A program made the translations under genes and the position numbers. 64,000 bases of DNA from Halosimplex litoreum (GTDB lineage: Archaea > Halobacteriota > Halobacteria > Halobacteriales > Haloarculaceae), in assembly GCF_016065055.1 (NCBI RefSeq), contig NZ_CP065856.1:2479836-2543835 (forward strand), in the 5' to 3' direction. Positions 14,994-25,204 of this stretch are shown here, piece after piece; the first letter of the stretch is position 1, and each line of letters starts with the position of its first letter. The notes beneath the pieces are model-generated. The model was not told where the DNA came from, ran no database searches, and was given only the letters and a program-made list of their open reading frames with translations.

Positions 14994-16385
14994 TCAATCG
15001 CCGTTTGGTGTCCGGTACTCGCTCGTCATCGAGTCGTGGATCGACCCGTCGAGTAGCACTGAGACCTCGACCCGTTGTTTCGTGTCGTCCGGTGGGACCG
15101 CACTGACCGAGAGCTCTGTATCGCCCCCGACAGGGATCGTCTGGGGATCACTTTCGGCCGTCGTCAGCGTGTTCTGCTGGCCGTCCTGAAACTGAACACG
15201 CAATTGCGCTGTCTCCGCGACTGCATCGCCGACGTTCTTCAGCCCGCCGTTTACCGTGACGCCACCCTTCGGGGAGACCTGAACCCCGTAGGAGAATACG
15301 AGTACCGGATGGCTCCGGATCGAGATGACCTCCGGCGAGTGACCCTGAACCTGTTCGGGAGCCTCTCCGACTGTCCAGCCGGTATCGGTCGTTTCGACGT
15401 AGTAGTAGCGCTGTCCGTTGTGCGTGACTGACGATCCCTGGATATCGTCTTCACCCGCTATCCCCAGGGCCATGTGCTGGGCATCGTAGAATGCCAGTAG
15501 GACCGCGCCGTAGCCGAACTGCTCGAGCATCGATGCAAGGAGAATACACGTGTCTTCGCAGTCGCCGCCTTTGTCGAGCAGCGTTTCGGTGGGGTATTTT
15601 GGATACTCGTTGTAGCCCGTGCTCACCTCGTCCGTGCTGTATTCGAGGTGCTGCACGAATCCCATCATGTGGTTGATTATTTCGCGGTCAGAGAGGCCGT
15701 TCTCGTTGCCATACGTTTCGAACTCGGAGACGATCGACTGGATATACGAATCGTCGTACGAGTCCGAGACGTAGGCGCCGTAGTTTCGCGTCCGCGTTCG
15801 GTTGGCATAGTACGAGGACAGCACCTCCGGCACCTGGATCGTGAGGTTCGTCTTCCGAGAGCCGACATCCTGCGTGAAGGTTTTCTGGATAGATCCGCTC
15901 TGCTCGAGATTCGGGTCGGTGCTCCCGCTGAGCCCGTTCAAGAACATCGGGAAGCTGGGCTCTTCCTGGGTCCCGACCATGTGGTCGCCGAACGATTTGG
16001 TCTGTTCGAGATCCAGCGACGTCTCCAGTGGATAGCCCGCGATGAGCATTCGTCCGCCTTCGATCGGGCCGTACTCGGTGTCCGGCCCAGCAATGGTGTG
16101 GGTGCCGCTGGAGGTGAGCGTGACCATGGGATCGCTGGAGGGCGTCCCCTTCATGATGTGGACTTCATCGAGGCTATCGAGTTCGACGGTGACTGTCAGC
16201 CGGTAGGCCGTTCCCTCGAGCCACTCCTCCGTCCAGCTAATGCTTGGACTCGGTTCAGGTGTCGCAGTCGACGGCGCCGATTCGGTCGCGGGGTTGGTGC
16301 TGTTGGATTCATCGGCCGGACACCCAGCACTCGCCGTCAGGGCGGCGAGGCCAGCTACCGATCGGAGGTACGTACGGCGGTCCAT
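14994..16385 (-). CDS. Lipoprotein with transglutaminase-like domain
   Basis: 463 aa. The N-terminus MDRRTYLRSVAGLAALTASAGC combines a twin-arginine-like RRTYLRS and lipobox ASAGC, followed by a Ser/Thr/Pro linker. The core near residues 220-340 has the Cys-His-Asp triad pattern of transglutaminase-like proteases: GGDCEDTCILLASMLEQFGY (Cys), DAQHMALGI (His), YYVETTDTGWTVGE (Asp). The C-terminal part is a beta-sandwich with CARDB-like features (NGGLKNVGDAVAETAQLRVQF). It sits outside the cell and may process peptide or surface protein. Not obviously linked to its neighbours. Confidence 0.82.
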   Translation of the reverse strand: MDRRTYLRSVAGLAALTASAGCPADESNSTNPATESAPSTATPEPSPSISWTEEWLEGTAYRLTVTVELDSLDEVHIMKGTPSSDPMVTLTSSGTHTIAGPDTEYGPIEGGRMLIAGYPLETSLDLEQTKSFGDHMVGTQEEPSFPMFLNGLSGSTDPNLEQSGSIQKTFTQDVGSRKTNLTIQVPEVLSSYYANRTRTRNYGAYVSDSYDDSYIQSIVSEFETYGNENGLSDREIINHMMGFVQHLEYSTDEVSTGYNEYPKYPTETLLDKGGDCEDTCILLASMLEQFGYGAVLLAFYDAQHMALGIAGEDDIQGSSVTHNGQRYYYVETTDTGWTVGEAPEQVQGHSPEVISIRSHPVLVFSYGVQVSPKGGVTVNGGLKNVGDAVAETAQLRVQFQDGQQNTLTTAESDPQTIPVGGDTELSVSAVPPDDTKQRVEVSVLLDGSIHDSMTSEYRTPNGD

Positions 16386-16596
16386 TTGAAATATAAACCA
16401 ATTCTAATCGACAATTGACTTTAATCTACTTGTCGAAACCATGCTTTCCGGAGGCAGATGGTCGGATATCGCTTCTAGTACAGTCGGTCACACTGAGTGG
16501 AGGAAGCTCTCTCGGACACACGTTGCTGACTGCCTCCCTGAGAACGTCCTGAAAGTGAATGCCAATCTTCCGGTTTCGGCGGTTGATAACTATGAT

Positions 16597-17310
16597 TTTC
16601 ACTCGGAGTCAGGGGTGTGTGCTCTCACGAGACTAGTACGCAGTGTCGTTTGCTTCACTCGGATCGAGGAGTGTCTCGTCCGCCACTTATACAGGAGTCT
16701 TTCAAACGAACATCCCCACCCCTCGATCCGAGTGTATCGAACTGACCGGCCCAGTAGATCTCCGATAGAACTGTTCACTTACCTGGCGAAAACGGTCTTC
16801 CCAGTAAGAGATTCTTTGTGTGATAGACCAATATCTGGTATCCACGCCAAATGGATCCGACTGAATCCGGACTCCACTCGCTAATCTGATTGGGAACGTA
16901 TTGAATAATAGATATTGACGCGAGTTGCTGAGCACACACCCCTGGATCCGAGTGAAACGCCACAGGATATCCCCCTCTGCATGAACACGGGTAAACTCCG
17001 AGGTCGGGGTATTAGGGTTTGCAGTCTACCACTTGTCCTCTTGGTGAGAATCCGTGGGACAAGTCCTGAACAGAGACTTCGGGCTGTGCCAACCAGCCGG
17101 TACTTCGATACCCACCCAGATCTGGTGTAGACTCGGAATTGTTTCGAATGAATCCCACTCACCGAGATGCCGATACACTCGGATCGAGGGGTGTGACGAA
17201 TTTGTAACATCAAAAACCGGCTATTCACGGTCGATACGCCATAATGCTCGAGAATAGCTGTCAAATATGCTATTTCACTCGGATTCGGGTTCCACAGATT
17301 TATTACGAAA
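16597..17310. other. Replication origin region with origin recognition boxes
   Basis: Repeats of the form CACTCGGATCGAGGGGTGT occur at about 16599-16619 (+), 16656-16675 (+), 16717-16735 (-), 16935-16956 (-) and 17175-17193 (+), with a degenerate copy at 17275-17294 (+). The spacers are AT-rich, notably 16880-16915 and 17200-17315, and could melt. These are classical haloarchaeal origin recognition boxes (ORBs) with G-tract and TCGGATCGAGG core, in both orientations before an orc1/cdc6 gene. The 940 bases between 16386 and 17328 contain no gene I can support. Confidence 0.9.
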
Positions 17311-17328
17311 CGTATGGAAATAATATCT

Positions 17329-18552
17329 ATGACGCAGTCAAATCAGATCGACGATGACGAGCTTTTCGACACGGGCGACATCTACGCGAATCGCGAGCTC
17401 GTCACCGTCGGGTACGTCCCGGACGAGAACCGAATCGTGGGACGACAAGAGGAGATGCGGAAGGTGGGCCAAGCACTTGGCCCCGGTGTCGAGGGGGGCC
17501 CGCCCAAGAATTTGATCATCTACGGGAAGACCGGTGCAGGAAAGTCTCTCGTCGCGAAGCACGTCGCACAGCGTGCTGAACGGCGAGCCCGTGATAATGG
17601 GATACATTTCGTAACCTGCTACGTCGACTGCTCGAACGCAGACACAGAGACGCGTGTTGCACGCGAAATGGCATTTTCCATCCGGGACGAACTCAGTCCG
17701 TCGATGGAGATCCCGATGAACGGGATCGGTGCAGCGGAGTACTACCGGTATCTGTGGTCCCTGCTCGATGACCAGGATGTCTTCGTGGTCATTCTCGACG
17801 AGGTGGATAAGCTCCAGGAAGACGATGTCCTCATGCAACTGTCGCGTGCCCAGGAGTCGGGCAAAACAGACGCCCACGTCGGCGTGCTCTCGGTAAGCAA
17901 CAAGATCGAGTATCGCGACCGGCTCAACAAGCGGATCGACTCCAGCCTCCAGGACCGTGAACACGTGTTCGATCCCTACGATGCAGACGAACTCCGGTCG
18001 ATTCTCAATAACCGCCAGGATGCGTTCAAAGACGGCGTTCTTGAAGACGGTGTGATCGAACTCACCGCCGCCCTGTCGGCACAGGAACACGGAGATGCTC
18101 GGAAAGCGATCGACATTCTTCAGGAGGCCGGAGAACTCGCAGTACAGGAAAACGCAACTACGATCACGGAGACTCACGTCCGAGCGGCAAAGGAACGCGC
18201 CGAGATCAACCGGTTCAAGGAACTCATCAGCGGGACGACGACACACGTCAAATACACCCTTCGGGCCCTCGCGCTACTCACGCAAGATACACGAACAGAC
18301 GACACGACCGCCGCTGAGGACTGGTTCCGGACAAACGAAATCTATGCGTTCTACCGGGATATCGTCGAGCACGAGGGACACAACCCGCTCAAGAAAGACA
18401 GCGTCTATCGGATCCTCGATGAACAGTCATTTCTCGGTATCACCGAGTCTCGACACACCGGTGGGGGGAAGGGTCAAGGGAGCTACCTCGAACACACGTT
18501 ACTGACCGACCCCGGGATTGTCCTCGAAGCAGTTGCCGATATTCAGGACTAG
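17329..18552 (+). CDS. orc1/cdc6: Orc1/Cdc6 replication initiator
   Basis: 407 aa AAA+ protein. Order: Walker A YGKTGAGKS (residues 65-73), Walker B VVILDEVDKL near 150, sensor 1 GVLSVSNKIEYRDRL, arginine-finger region HVFDPYDADELRSIL, sensor 2 GDARKAIDIL, then a C-terminal winged helix (YAFYRDIVEHEGHNPLKKDSVYRILDE...) that touches ORB DNA. It binds the flanking repeats and starts replication. The ATG at 17329 is preferred to one 5 codons upstream because a TATA-like TTATTACG lies about 25-30 bases before it. With ORBs on both sides, this is a self-contained origin, as in haloarchaeal megaplasmids. Confidence 0.95.
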   Translation: MTQSNQIDDDELFDTGDIYANRELVTVGYVPDENRIVGRQEEMRKVGQALGPGVEGGPPKNLIIYGKTGAGKSLVAKHVAQRAERRARDNGIHFVTCYVDCSNADTETRVAREMAFSIRDELSPSMEIPMNGIGAAEYYRYLWSLLDDQDVFVVILDEVDKLQEDDVLMQLSRAQESGKTDAHVGVLSVSNKIEYRDRLNKRIDSSLQDREHVFDPYDADELRSILNNRQDAFKDGVLEDGVIELTAALSAQEHGDARKAIDILQEAGELAVQENATTITETHVRAAKERAEINRFKELISGTTTHVKYTLRALALLTQDTRTDDTTAAEDWFRTNEIYAFYRDIVEHEGHNPLKKDSVYRILDEQSFLGITESRHTGGGKGQGSYLEHTLLTDPGIVLEAVADIQD

Positions 18553-18569
18553 GCGGCGGACACTCGTGA

Positions 18570-18719
18570 TTTTCACTCGGACCGGGGGGTGTGTGTCCTC
18601 ACGGAGCTAGTCGGTGGTATCGTGTTTTTCACTCGGACTCAGGGGTGTGTCTGGCGCCCGCTTCATTGGGATCAAGGGGCGTATCTGTTGTCTGTTTCAC
18701 TCGGATCGTGGGGTGTGTG
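18570..18719 (+). repeat. Downstream ORB cluster
   Basis: Three same-direction boxes follow the initiator gene at about 18572-18592, 18630-18650 and 18698-18717, each starting TTTCACTCGG and ending GGGGTGTG(T/G). A decayed copy (CATTGGGATCAAGGGGCGT) lies near 18664. They match the upstream boxes, so both flanks bind the same initiator. Confidence 0.88.
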
Positions 18720-19562
18720 GCTACGGGTTCCCATTTTCTGCCTGAGAATACGAGTCGTACTGTGCGTCGATCGGTCTTGTGCACAACTGCGGACAGGCCT
18801 TATCCTTACATCGAGGCGTCTAAGTGACACTCTTATCAGATACGCCCCTTCGTGACCGAAGCGGTTGTGGCGCGCGGCATCCAGATGCTGGACGAGCAGT
18901 ACCGCGACGAGATGCCTCGGTAGCGACGACGCCCAATCCAAGTATATCGACGGGAAAAAGGCCCCACGTTCGTCAACGAACTTCGGACATCGACGCTACT
19001 TCGAACTCTCGTGAAATGTGGGGGGGGCCCCCTCCCTTCAGGTTGCACCCTATTTTGGAACTCTCGTGTATCCCTCAACAACGAACTAAATATGAATTTC
19101 AAGCGGCGCCTAGAACACTGTCTCGTAGGAATTGGCTGATTCAAACCATTAGAATTCACCGGATAGACCGCTTCCTTCTACGGAGTACTTGGCCTTGTTT
19201 AGACGCCGAATTTCGGGATTTCGAGAGCCTGAAACCCGATCAGGAGTGAATCGACATTATCGGTTCGGCTCGTCCGATCGGTTTGACCGACTTATTTGCC
19301 CGGCTGTTGCAACCGGTCCAGGCTGATCAGACTGATCTCGGCTCTAACCTTCGATACTCGCTGACTCTCTCTCCTCGCAACCTCCGAAACAGCGCTCTCA
19401 ACCGCTCGTACGAGCGTCTAAACACGTTGACTCGTTCTCAAATCGCTTCAGTCACGTCGTCCAGCAACCGCCGACGATTGGCTTAGATCGTTCGCCTTCG
19501 CGTGGAATCGTCTTATCTGAACACTACCCTGAACAAAACACGACCATTGAATTCAGGGCGAT
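18720..19562. other. Gene-poor stretch beside the origin
   Basis: No convincing gene. A short open stretch ending VARGIQMLDEQYRDEMPR (stop near 18921, plus strand) may be the tail of a lost small protein. GAACTCTCGTG occurs twice, near 19004 and 19058. From about 19200 to 19560 composition is AT-richer and no frame has haloarchaeal codon bias. Confidence 0.5.
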
Positions 19563-22500
19563 CTATATCTCAGAGCCACCGACCCACGTCCACTCCCAGG
19601 TTCCTTGTGCTTGTTCCACGAGGTCCCGTGACTCTGCTTCTTGGAGAACGGGTCTTATCGTCTTCTTCCAACCGTTCCGGTACGACGGACCGTCGGCGTC
19701 TATTTTTTCGGTAACCTCACTTACAACTTCGTGACCGGTCCCGGTCCAACCACGCTTGAGTAGCAGGAGTGCTTCTATCCCAGCCCGTTCACGCTCGGTC
19801 TCGTCGTCTAACGCACCGAGTGGTCCCCACGACTCGGATACCGTCTCTACGATCTCTCTAGCCCACTCGACAGTATCTGCCTCGGGATCGGACTCTCGGT
19901 GGGCACCTTCTATTGACCCAAACCGGCTCACGAAGGTCGTGGCCGTATGGTCGGAGAGCTCGTCAATGTTCCTCGCTGTCGGTGTATGCCCTACCCGATC
20001 GGTGAGACCCGCGAGTGTAGCGAGCAATTCGTCGTCGTAATCTTCTGGGTGACCCCACGCTTCGTCTATATCACAGCCGATATTCGAGAGCGCTGCTTCC
20101 CACGAGCCGAACTCGTCGATATACGCTGACGGAGAGAATCGACCGTAGTTGCTGATGTCTGCCGGCCGGGGCGGATGGCCGAACTCGTCGTACAAGCGTC
20201 TCAAATCGTCGCCGAGGAGCGTGCGTCGTTGGAGGTCTCGCTCTGGTTGGAGTCGTTCTTCCACAACCACTGGGCTCTCGTCTCCTTCGGCTTCGCGAAC
20301 GTCGTCTATACCAGTCTCTCCGTCGGTCTCCGTGTATTCAGACTCCGTCTGTTCGGTCTCGGCTGGTTCTCCTTCCGCTTGCAAATCAGGGAAGACATCC
20401 TCAACGCTGGAGTCGATTACGTCCAAGATGTGGAGCGTGGGAAACAGGTCTAACATCCGATAGAGGGGGACGCCACTAGACGTCTCACTACGAACCTGGT
20501 CGGCAAACTGCCTCGTAGCGACCGATGCAGGATACGGAGTCACACCTCTTCCATCCGATCTGAGTTTCTCTTTGACCCGCTCCTCTACGTCTCGCCACGA
20601 TTCGACCGTCGAAGCGACCCGTCCAGGGTCTAAGTCAGTATGCTCTGCTATCTTTTCGAGTGTCGGTGTCTCTCCCAACTCTTCGGCAAGGCCAGCGACA
20701 GACGCTGAGAGTTCGTCGTGGCCTGGAACGTCAGTCACGTCTACCTCCTCTCGTAGCTCGCCGGACTCAAGGCCGGCCTCTGTGACGATCTGGTCCCAGG
20801 TTCCGAGTGACGAAACCGCGTCACTCGTCATCGGAGCAAGCTGGTCGAAGACAGACGCTCGTGGTGGCTCACCGAGGATATCCGAAAGTATCTGAACGGC
20901 TGCGATCACCTCTGACGGCCTGTACTTCTCTCCAGTGTCGTCTGTCAGTGTCTGGTCCCTGAGTTTGTAACCAGCTGTCCGTAGTGCGTCGTCGAAGGAA
21001 CCGAACGTGAAGATGTACGACCCGAAGGGGTATCGCGACTTACTCACGACAGTCTCCTCTGTCGGTGGATAGAGAGCGAAATCGTTCATCTCCTGCAATT
21101 CGTCGACGAGTTTCTCCCGATCCGTCTCCAAGAGACTACTGGAGTAATGATCCGGGACAGCTCCTTCGGACACCTCCTCATCGGTCCGTCCGTGCTCGGT
21201 CTCGGTATCCTCTGCTGACTCAGATGGTGAATCGTCCCTTGCATCTTCGGTGGACGAACCCCCAGGACTCGGCCCCTCCTGATCGTCGCGATCGCGCGTA
21301 AGTGTGTCCATCCGGTCTCTCGCATCGTCGGCGAGCTGCACGTCCCCGAGGCCCACGACATCGGTGAGGCCATGGGCCGAATCACTCAGATACTCGTAGA
21401 CATCGGACGGGTTCTCGAAATCCCACCCCTCCACGAGTTTGTCCTTGCCGATCGGCCCGTCACTCCGATAGAGATCCAGCAGCCGATGTGCAGTCGTCTC
21501 GGGGACACTGAATTCTATCTGGACATCCTCGACGAGGCCTTCTGGCTCGTCTTCGAGGTGTGGCCCTGTATACGGAGGAGTGACACCTTTTCGGTCCATT
21601 TCGTCGTCCGAGTCGGTGTCTCCGCCTCCACCGTCTGAATCGTCGGTCGAACCGCCGTTATCGTCTTCGCCTCGGCTTTCTTCCTCGGACTCGTCTGGCT
21701 CGGCTCGGGGCTGGCCGTCGTCTGTGCCTCCCTTGAGCGGCTCGTGATCGACGAGTCCACGACCGAGTTCTGTCGCACAAACGGCGCCTTCGTCGTCACG
21801 CGTGAGGTAGTCGTCTAACTCTCCTTTTAGAACCTTCGCCAGGGCGATAGAGGAGTCTAACCCCCACAGCTCAATCAATTCGTCGTCAATGATCGGTTCG
21901 CGAGCGACAACGTCGTCGACTCTATCGAGCTGCTCTCGTGTCACGTTCTCGGGCAATTCGTCACTCTCGTCACTCGGTTCGGTTTGGTCTTCGTCCATCT
22001 CGTCAGTATTTTGTTCTGATTCTGCAGTGTCCTCGTCTTCTGTTTTCGCCCGATTTTCTGACTCGTCCTTGGACGTAGCCGATGTGGGGCTTGTTCCGGC
22101 CCACGTGAACGACGCCATTTCGTCGTCACTCTGTTCAACGACTTGGCACAGCTCAGTCAGCCGGTCCGCCGTCTCCGTCGAGTCCGCGAGTGCTTCGATG
22201 TCCCGCGGGAGCAGGTCGAACGATAGGACTCCGTTCTCTTCGAACGCTCGCAGATTCGCCTCTAAATTGTCGCCCCGATGCTGGAAATAAGGGGGTTCTT
22301 CCATCCGTTCACCGAGCAGCTCGAAAGAACAGATCCGCTCCAGGAATTGCCGCCCGTCCTCGGTCGAAAGTATCGCTCGATCGTCTGTCGGGACGCTCAT
22401 CAAATGGTAGAACGAGGCATCCTTTCGGCCAGACGGGTTCCGGAGGACACGTCCGATCCGCTGGACGAGGGAGGCGTTCAGTCCGCCTTTCCCGACGTTG

Positions 22501-24296
22501 ACGGCAACTTCAGCGTCGGGTAAGTCGACGCCCGTCCCGAGCAAGTCTCCCGGCCCGACGAGTATCGACGCTTCGCCCTCGTTGAATTCCTCGATTATCT
22601 CTTCCGTGTCGTCGGTGCGATCGGTGAGTGCCGCGAGCGCCGATCCGCCAAATTCCTCGGCCAACACCGACTCGATCCGTTCGGCGAACGAGTAACTTTG
22701 GACCAACACGACCGTTTGCTCGTCCCAGTGGTCTCGGACGATATCTACCACCGGCTCCAGTGATGGTCGTAGCTGCCACCGACGGGTCAGCCGTGAGAAT
22801 GCCGCGTTCGCGAGCGTATCGAACTTCTCCGAATCGTTACGGAGTTCCCGTCCGTCGGAGGTGTTCGCAAACGCACGAAGTTCCTCGATGGTCCCGATGT
22901 CTGCTGCGGCCACGATATCGTCCAACGACTCGAAGTTCGGGCCTGCTGGTGGGCCGAAGTACTCCGCACACGTCTCGGTAACGTCTATCAACTCCTCTAC
23001 GGCGTCGGCTTCCGAGGTGGGCATGTAGGTGACTTTCCAGGAGAAGTCGGCGACGATACCTTTCTTCCTCGCCTCCGGAAGCGAGAACGTGAACACCTCG
23101 TCCAGCTCGTCGTCGAGGACAGATTCGACCGTCTCGTCGCCGATCCAGCCCGCGTCGATGGACCCCGACATGGCAAGGATGTCTTCACTCTTCTCGGCGA
23201 GCGTCTCGAACGTATCACGCCACCCCCGATCCGTCGACGATCCACTCGAGTACCGGTGAGCTTCGTCTAGAATTACCAAGTCGTATCGCCCGACGAGGTC
23301 GTCACTCGCGAGCTGTTGAGACGTCTTGAACTCTACCGTCCCCCAGCTCAGGCGGATCTCTTGGCCATCGCCCGTATCCATCGCTTCGGTCCGATGCTTC
23401 GGGATGTTCATGTGGGCCGCGAACTCGTCTCGCCACTGGTTCAGGAGCAGGTTTCGTCCAGCGACGATCAGTACCTGCAGATCTCCGTCGAGGTCGAGCG
23501 GCGACTCTGGAGTGATCCTCTCTGCATCGTTTGCTGGATGTAGCCCGTCGAATTGCTGGGCGATCGTCGCCAAACCAAGGACTGTCTTCCCCGTCGCGGT
23601 CGCCATGTTGACGTATCCTCGTCGATCCTCGTCGACCCAGTCTTGGAGCGCATCCGCTTGATGTTCCCAGAGTGGGGTCGTCAACTGTGGTTCGTCTACC
23701 AACTCTAGGATGCTCTCGTTCTCGGCAGCCCGTGCCATCTCGTCTACGAGCACGTCCGTGTATTCGTCGGCTGTCGGATCGGTCAGCAGTTGGACCAACA
23801 TGTCGACGACTGCTTCGGTTTCTCGAAGTGGTCTGCGGAGCGTCCCCGACTCCACCTCCTTCGTCGTGAGCTTCTCAACCAGTGCCTCTAGTGTCTTCGA
23901 TAAAATCTCGGCGTTCAACTCACCAGACGTCGCCGATTGGAGTCTAAGTCGAAGTTCGGTGAGCTTGAGAACCAACCGACCAACATCTTCGCCCTCGTAG
24001 TTTTCGAGAACAGTTTCGATCTGACTCTCGGCGTCCGTCAACGCTTTCAGCCCCTCGATGTAGAAGGGCCCTGCAGCACGCGGGAAATCTGTCTTTCCGA
24101 TCGTACCGCCGATGTCACTTTTCGAGTCTGTCGAGCCGATCGCTACGTCTCCGACGACATCGTACGCGGCTGTATCGATGGCTGTAGCCCACCGAGTCTT
24201 GTCATCGTCGTAGCGTTTCAGTCGTTCCTCGTAGAACTCCTCGTCTAAATCTTGGTGATCCGTGACCGAATCGACGAGCTTGTCAAGTGGATCCAT
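19563..24296 (-). CDS. SF2 DEAH-box helicase with homing-endonuclease-associated repeats
   Basis: 1577 aa. Residues 205-640 form an SF2 helicase: Walker A ATATGKT near 229, DEAH near 342, the motif III-like MSGS, then the second lobe with GTGVDLPDAEVAVN and QRIGRVLR near 610, resembling type III/DISARM-like restriction helicases. Acidic linkers (about 770-830, 890-940, 1015-1050) separate it from C-terminal modules with FGSFDDALRTAGYKL near 1095, FGSWEAALSNIG near 1393 and FGSIEGA near 1457, which match the homing-endonuclease-associated repeat thought to bind DNA. No nuclease motif seen. A 155-base gap parts it from cassette 1. Likely the translocase of the island. Confidence 0.85.
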   Translation of the reverse strand: MDPLDKLVDSVTDHQDLDEEFYEERLKRYDDDKTRWATAIDTAAYDVVGDVAIGSTDSKSDIGGTIGKTDFPRAAGPFYIEGLKALTDAESQIETVLENYEGEDVGRLVLKLTELRLRLQSATSGELNAEILSKTLEALVEKLTTKEVESGTLRRPLRETEAVVDMLVQLLTDPTADEYTDVLVDEMARAAENESILELVDEPQLTTPLWEHQADALQDWVDEDRRGYVNMATATGKTVLGLATIAQQFDGLHPANDAERITPESPLDLDGDLQVLIVAGRNLLLNQWRDEFAAHMNIPKHRTEAMDTGDGQEIRLSWGTVEFKTSQQLASDDLVGRYDLVILDEAHRYSSGSSTDRGWRDTFETLAEKSEDILAMSGSIDAGWIGDETVESVLDDELDEVFTFSLPEARKKGIVADFSWKVTYMPTSEADAVEELIDVTETCAEYFGPPAGPNFESLDDIVAAADIGTIEELRAFANTSDGRELRNDSEKFDTLANAAFSRLTRRWQLRPSLEPVVDIVRDHWDEQTVVLVQSYSFAERIESVLAEEFGGSALAALTDRTDDTEEIIEEFNEGEASILVGPGDLLGTGVDLPDAEVAVNVGKGGLNASLVQRIGRVLRNPSGRKDASFYHLMSVPTDDRAILSTEDGRQFLERICSFELLGERMEEPPYFQHRGDNLEANLRAFEENGVLSFDLLPRDIEALADSTETADRLTELCQVVEQSDDEMASFTWAGTSPTSATSKDESENRAKTEDEDTAESEQNTDEMDEDQTEPSDESDELPENVTREQLDRVDDVVAREPIIDDELIELWGLDSSIALAKVLKGELDDYLTRDDEGAVCATELGRGLVDHEPLKGGTDDGQPRAEPDESEEESRGEDDNGGSTDDSDGGGGDTDSDDEMDRKGVTPPYTGPHLEDEPEGLVEDVQIEFSVPETTAHRLLDLYRSDGPIGKDKLVEGWDFENPSDVYEYLSDSAHGLTDVVGLGDVQLADDARDRMDTLTRDRDDQEGPSPGGSSTEDARDDSPSESAEDTETEHGRTDEEVSEGAVPDHYSSSLLETDREKLVDELQEMNDFALYPPTEETVVSKSRYPFGSYIFTFGSFDDALRTAGYKLRDQTLTDDTGEKYRPSEVIAAVQILSDILGEPPRASVFDQLAPMTSDAVSSLGTWDQIVTEAGLESGELREEVDVTDVPGHDELSASVAGLAEELGETPTLEKIAEHTDLDPGRVASTVESWRDVEERVKEKLRSDGRGVTPYPASVATRQFADQVRSETSSGVPLYRMLDLFPTLHILDVIDSSVEDVFPDLQAEGEPAETEQTESEYTETDGETGIDDVREAEGDESPVVVEERLQPERDLQRRTLLGDDLRRLYDEFGHPPRPADISNYGRFSPSAYIDEFGSWEAALSNIGCDIDEAWGHPEDYDDELLATLAGLTDRVGHTPTARNIDELSDHTATTFVSRFGSIEGAHRESDPEADTVEWAREIVETVSESWGPLGALDDETERERAGIEALLLLKRGWTGTGHEVVSEVTEKIDADGPSYRNGWKKTIRPVLQEAESRDLVEQAQGTWEWTWVGGSEI

Positions 24297-24451
24297 TGGG
24301 AGAGGATGCTAGAGGCCTTCGGCGCTTCTGGCTGGATGATGTGTACGAGATATCTATCGACACGGTATAGATGTTTCCCCGGTTGCGTTCTCTATCGGGC
24401 GTGATAGTCCGTTTGGCGAGCACGCAGAGTCGTTCGGGTCGATCTGTGGAC

Positions 24452-25204
24452 TCAGTCGCTCCGCTCACGTTTCATCTGCCGCTTCAGTTTCTCGACGACT
24501 TCGACACTATTGTCATCAACCCATCCCTCGGCCGGCATCATCGACAGGAGTGTAGACAACCGATCTGGCATGTCGTTGACGAGGTCCTGACTCTCGTCGG
24601 CGAACTGGTCTACGACAGCGACGACGAGGGGTTTCGACATGTGGAAGGCGTTGTCCAGAATTCTGTTCGCGAGGAAGTTGAATTCAAAAGCCTTCCGTGT
24701 CAGTTCGTACTCGTCGTCTACGTCCACGTCGACAGCCGCCTCCGTAGCAGGATCGACGTGTGTGAGTTCGGCTAGCCACCAGAGGCGGCCGATCGCGTTT
24801 GAGTAGAGGTTGTTCGCTCTCGTCTCGCCGAGGAACTTCTCGAACGCCGCAGCACGACTGTCCTCGAAGTCGAAGCGCCATCGGTAGCGAACGAAATCGT
24901 CGAACTTCACCGCTGCCAGGTAGTACCAGATCCGCTCGTCTCTGGCAGTTCGACGATCGATATCGATCTCCGCGTGAATCGTGGGAGCGAGTTTGGCGTC
25001 CATCGACGCCTCGTACTCCGGATACTCTGGGTCCACGAAGATCCCGTCGATTCGATCCTGTATCGCCCCGTAGTCGACGTCTGTTCCTTCGACGGGAATC
25101 GAATGCCGCTCAAAGAGTTCTGGCTTGATGTTCCGCTCCCCACTGATGAAATCCTCGTCTATCTCCGAAACAGCTTGCTGTTGGAGGAGTCGCAGTTCAC
25201 TCAT
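24452..25204 (-). CDS. DUF6339-like protein, cassette 1
   Basis: 250 aa, third gene of cassette 1. Shared with the three paralogues (28860, 39847, 41811): WYYLAAVKFDDFVRYRW, a FLGETRANNLYSNAIGRLWWLAELT block, and a C-terminal helical region with ILDNAFHMSKPLVVAVVDQFADES. This fits what I recall of DUF6339, a family seen near GHKL ATPases, helicases and cytosine methyltransferases. No catalytic motif is evident. The ATG overlaps the stop of the X gene (ATGA), so both are made together. Probably a subunit of a complex with the ATPase and X. Confidence 0.7.
   Translation of the reverse strand: MSELRLLQQQAVSEIDEDFISGERNIKPELFERHSIPVEGTDVDYGAIQDRIDGIFVDPEYPEYEASMDAKLAPTIHAEIDIDRRTARDERIWYYLAAVKFDDFVRYRWRFDFEDSRAAAFEKFLGETRANNLYSNAIGRLWWLAELTHVDPATEAAVDVDVDDEYELTRKAFEFNFLANRILDNAFHMSKPLVVAVVDQFADESQDLVNDMPDRLSTLLSMMPAEGWVDDNSVEVVEKLKRQMKRERSD

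Noticed and set aside
17338..18246. A 302-codon minus-strand open frame across the initiator gene
   Set aside because: Opposite strand of orc1/cdc6; no motif, while the plus strand carries a full AAA+ and winged-helix set.
16597..18719. The repeated CACTCGG...GGGGTGT units as a possible CRISPR array
   Set aside because: Spacing is irregular, units occur in both orientations and flank orc1/cdc6, and their sequence is that of origin recognition boxes. No other CRISPR-like array or cas gene was seen.
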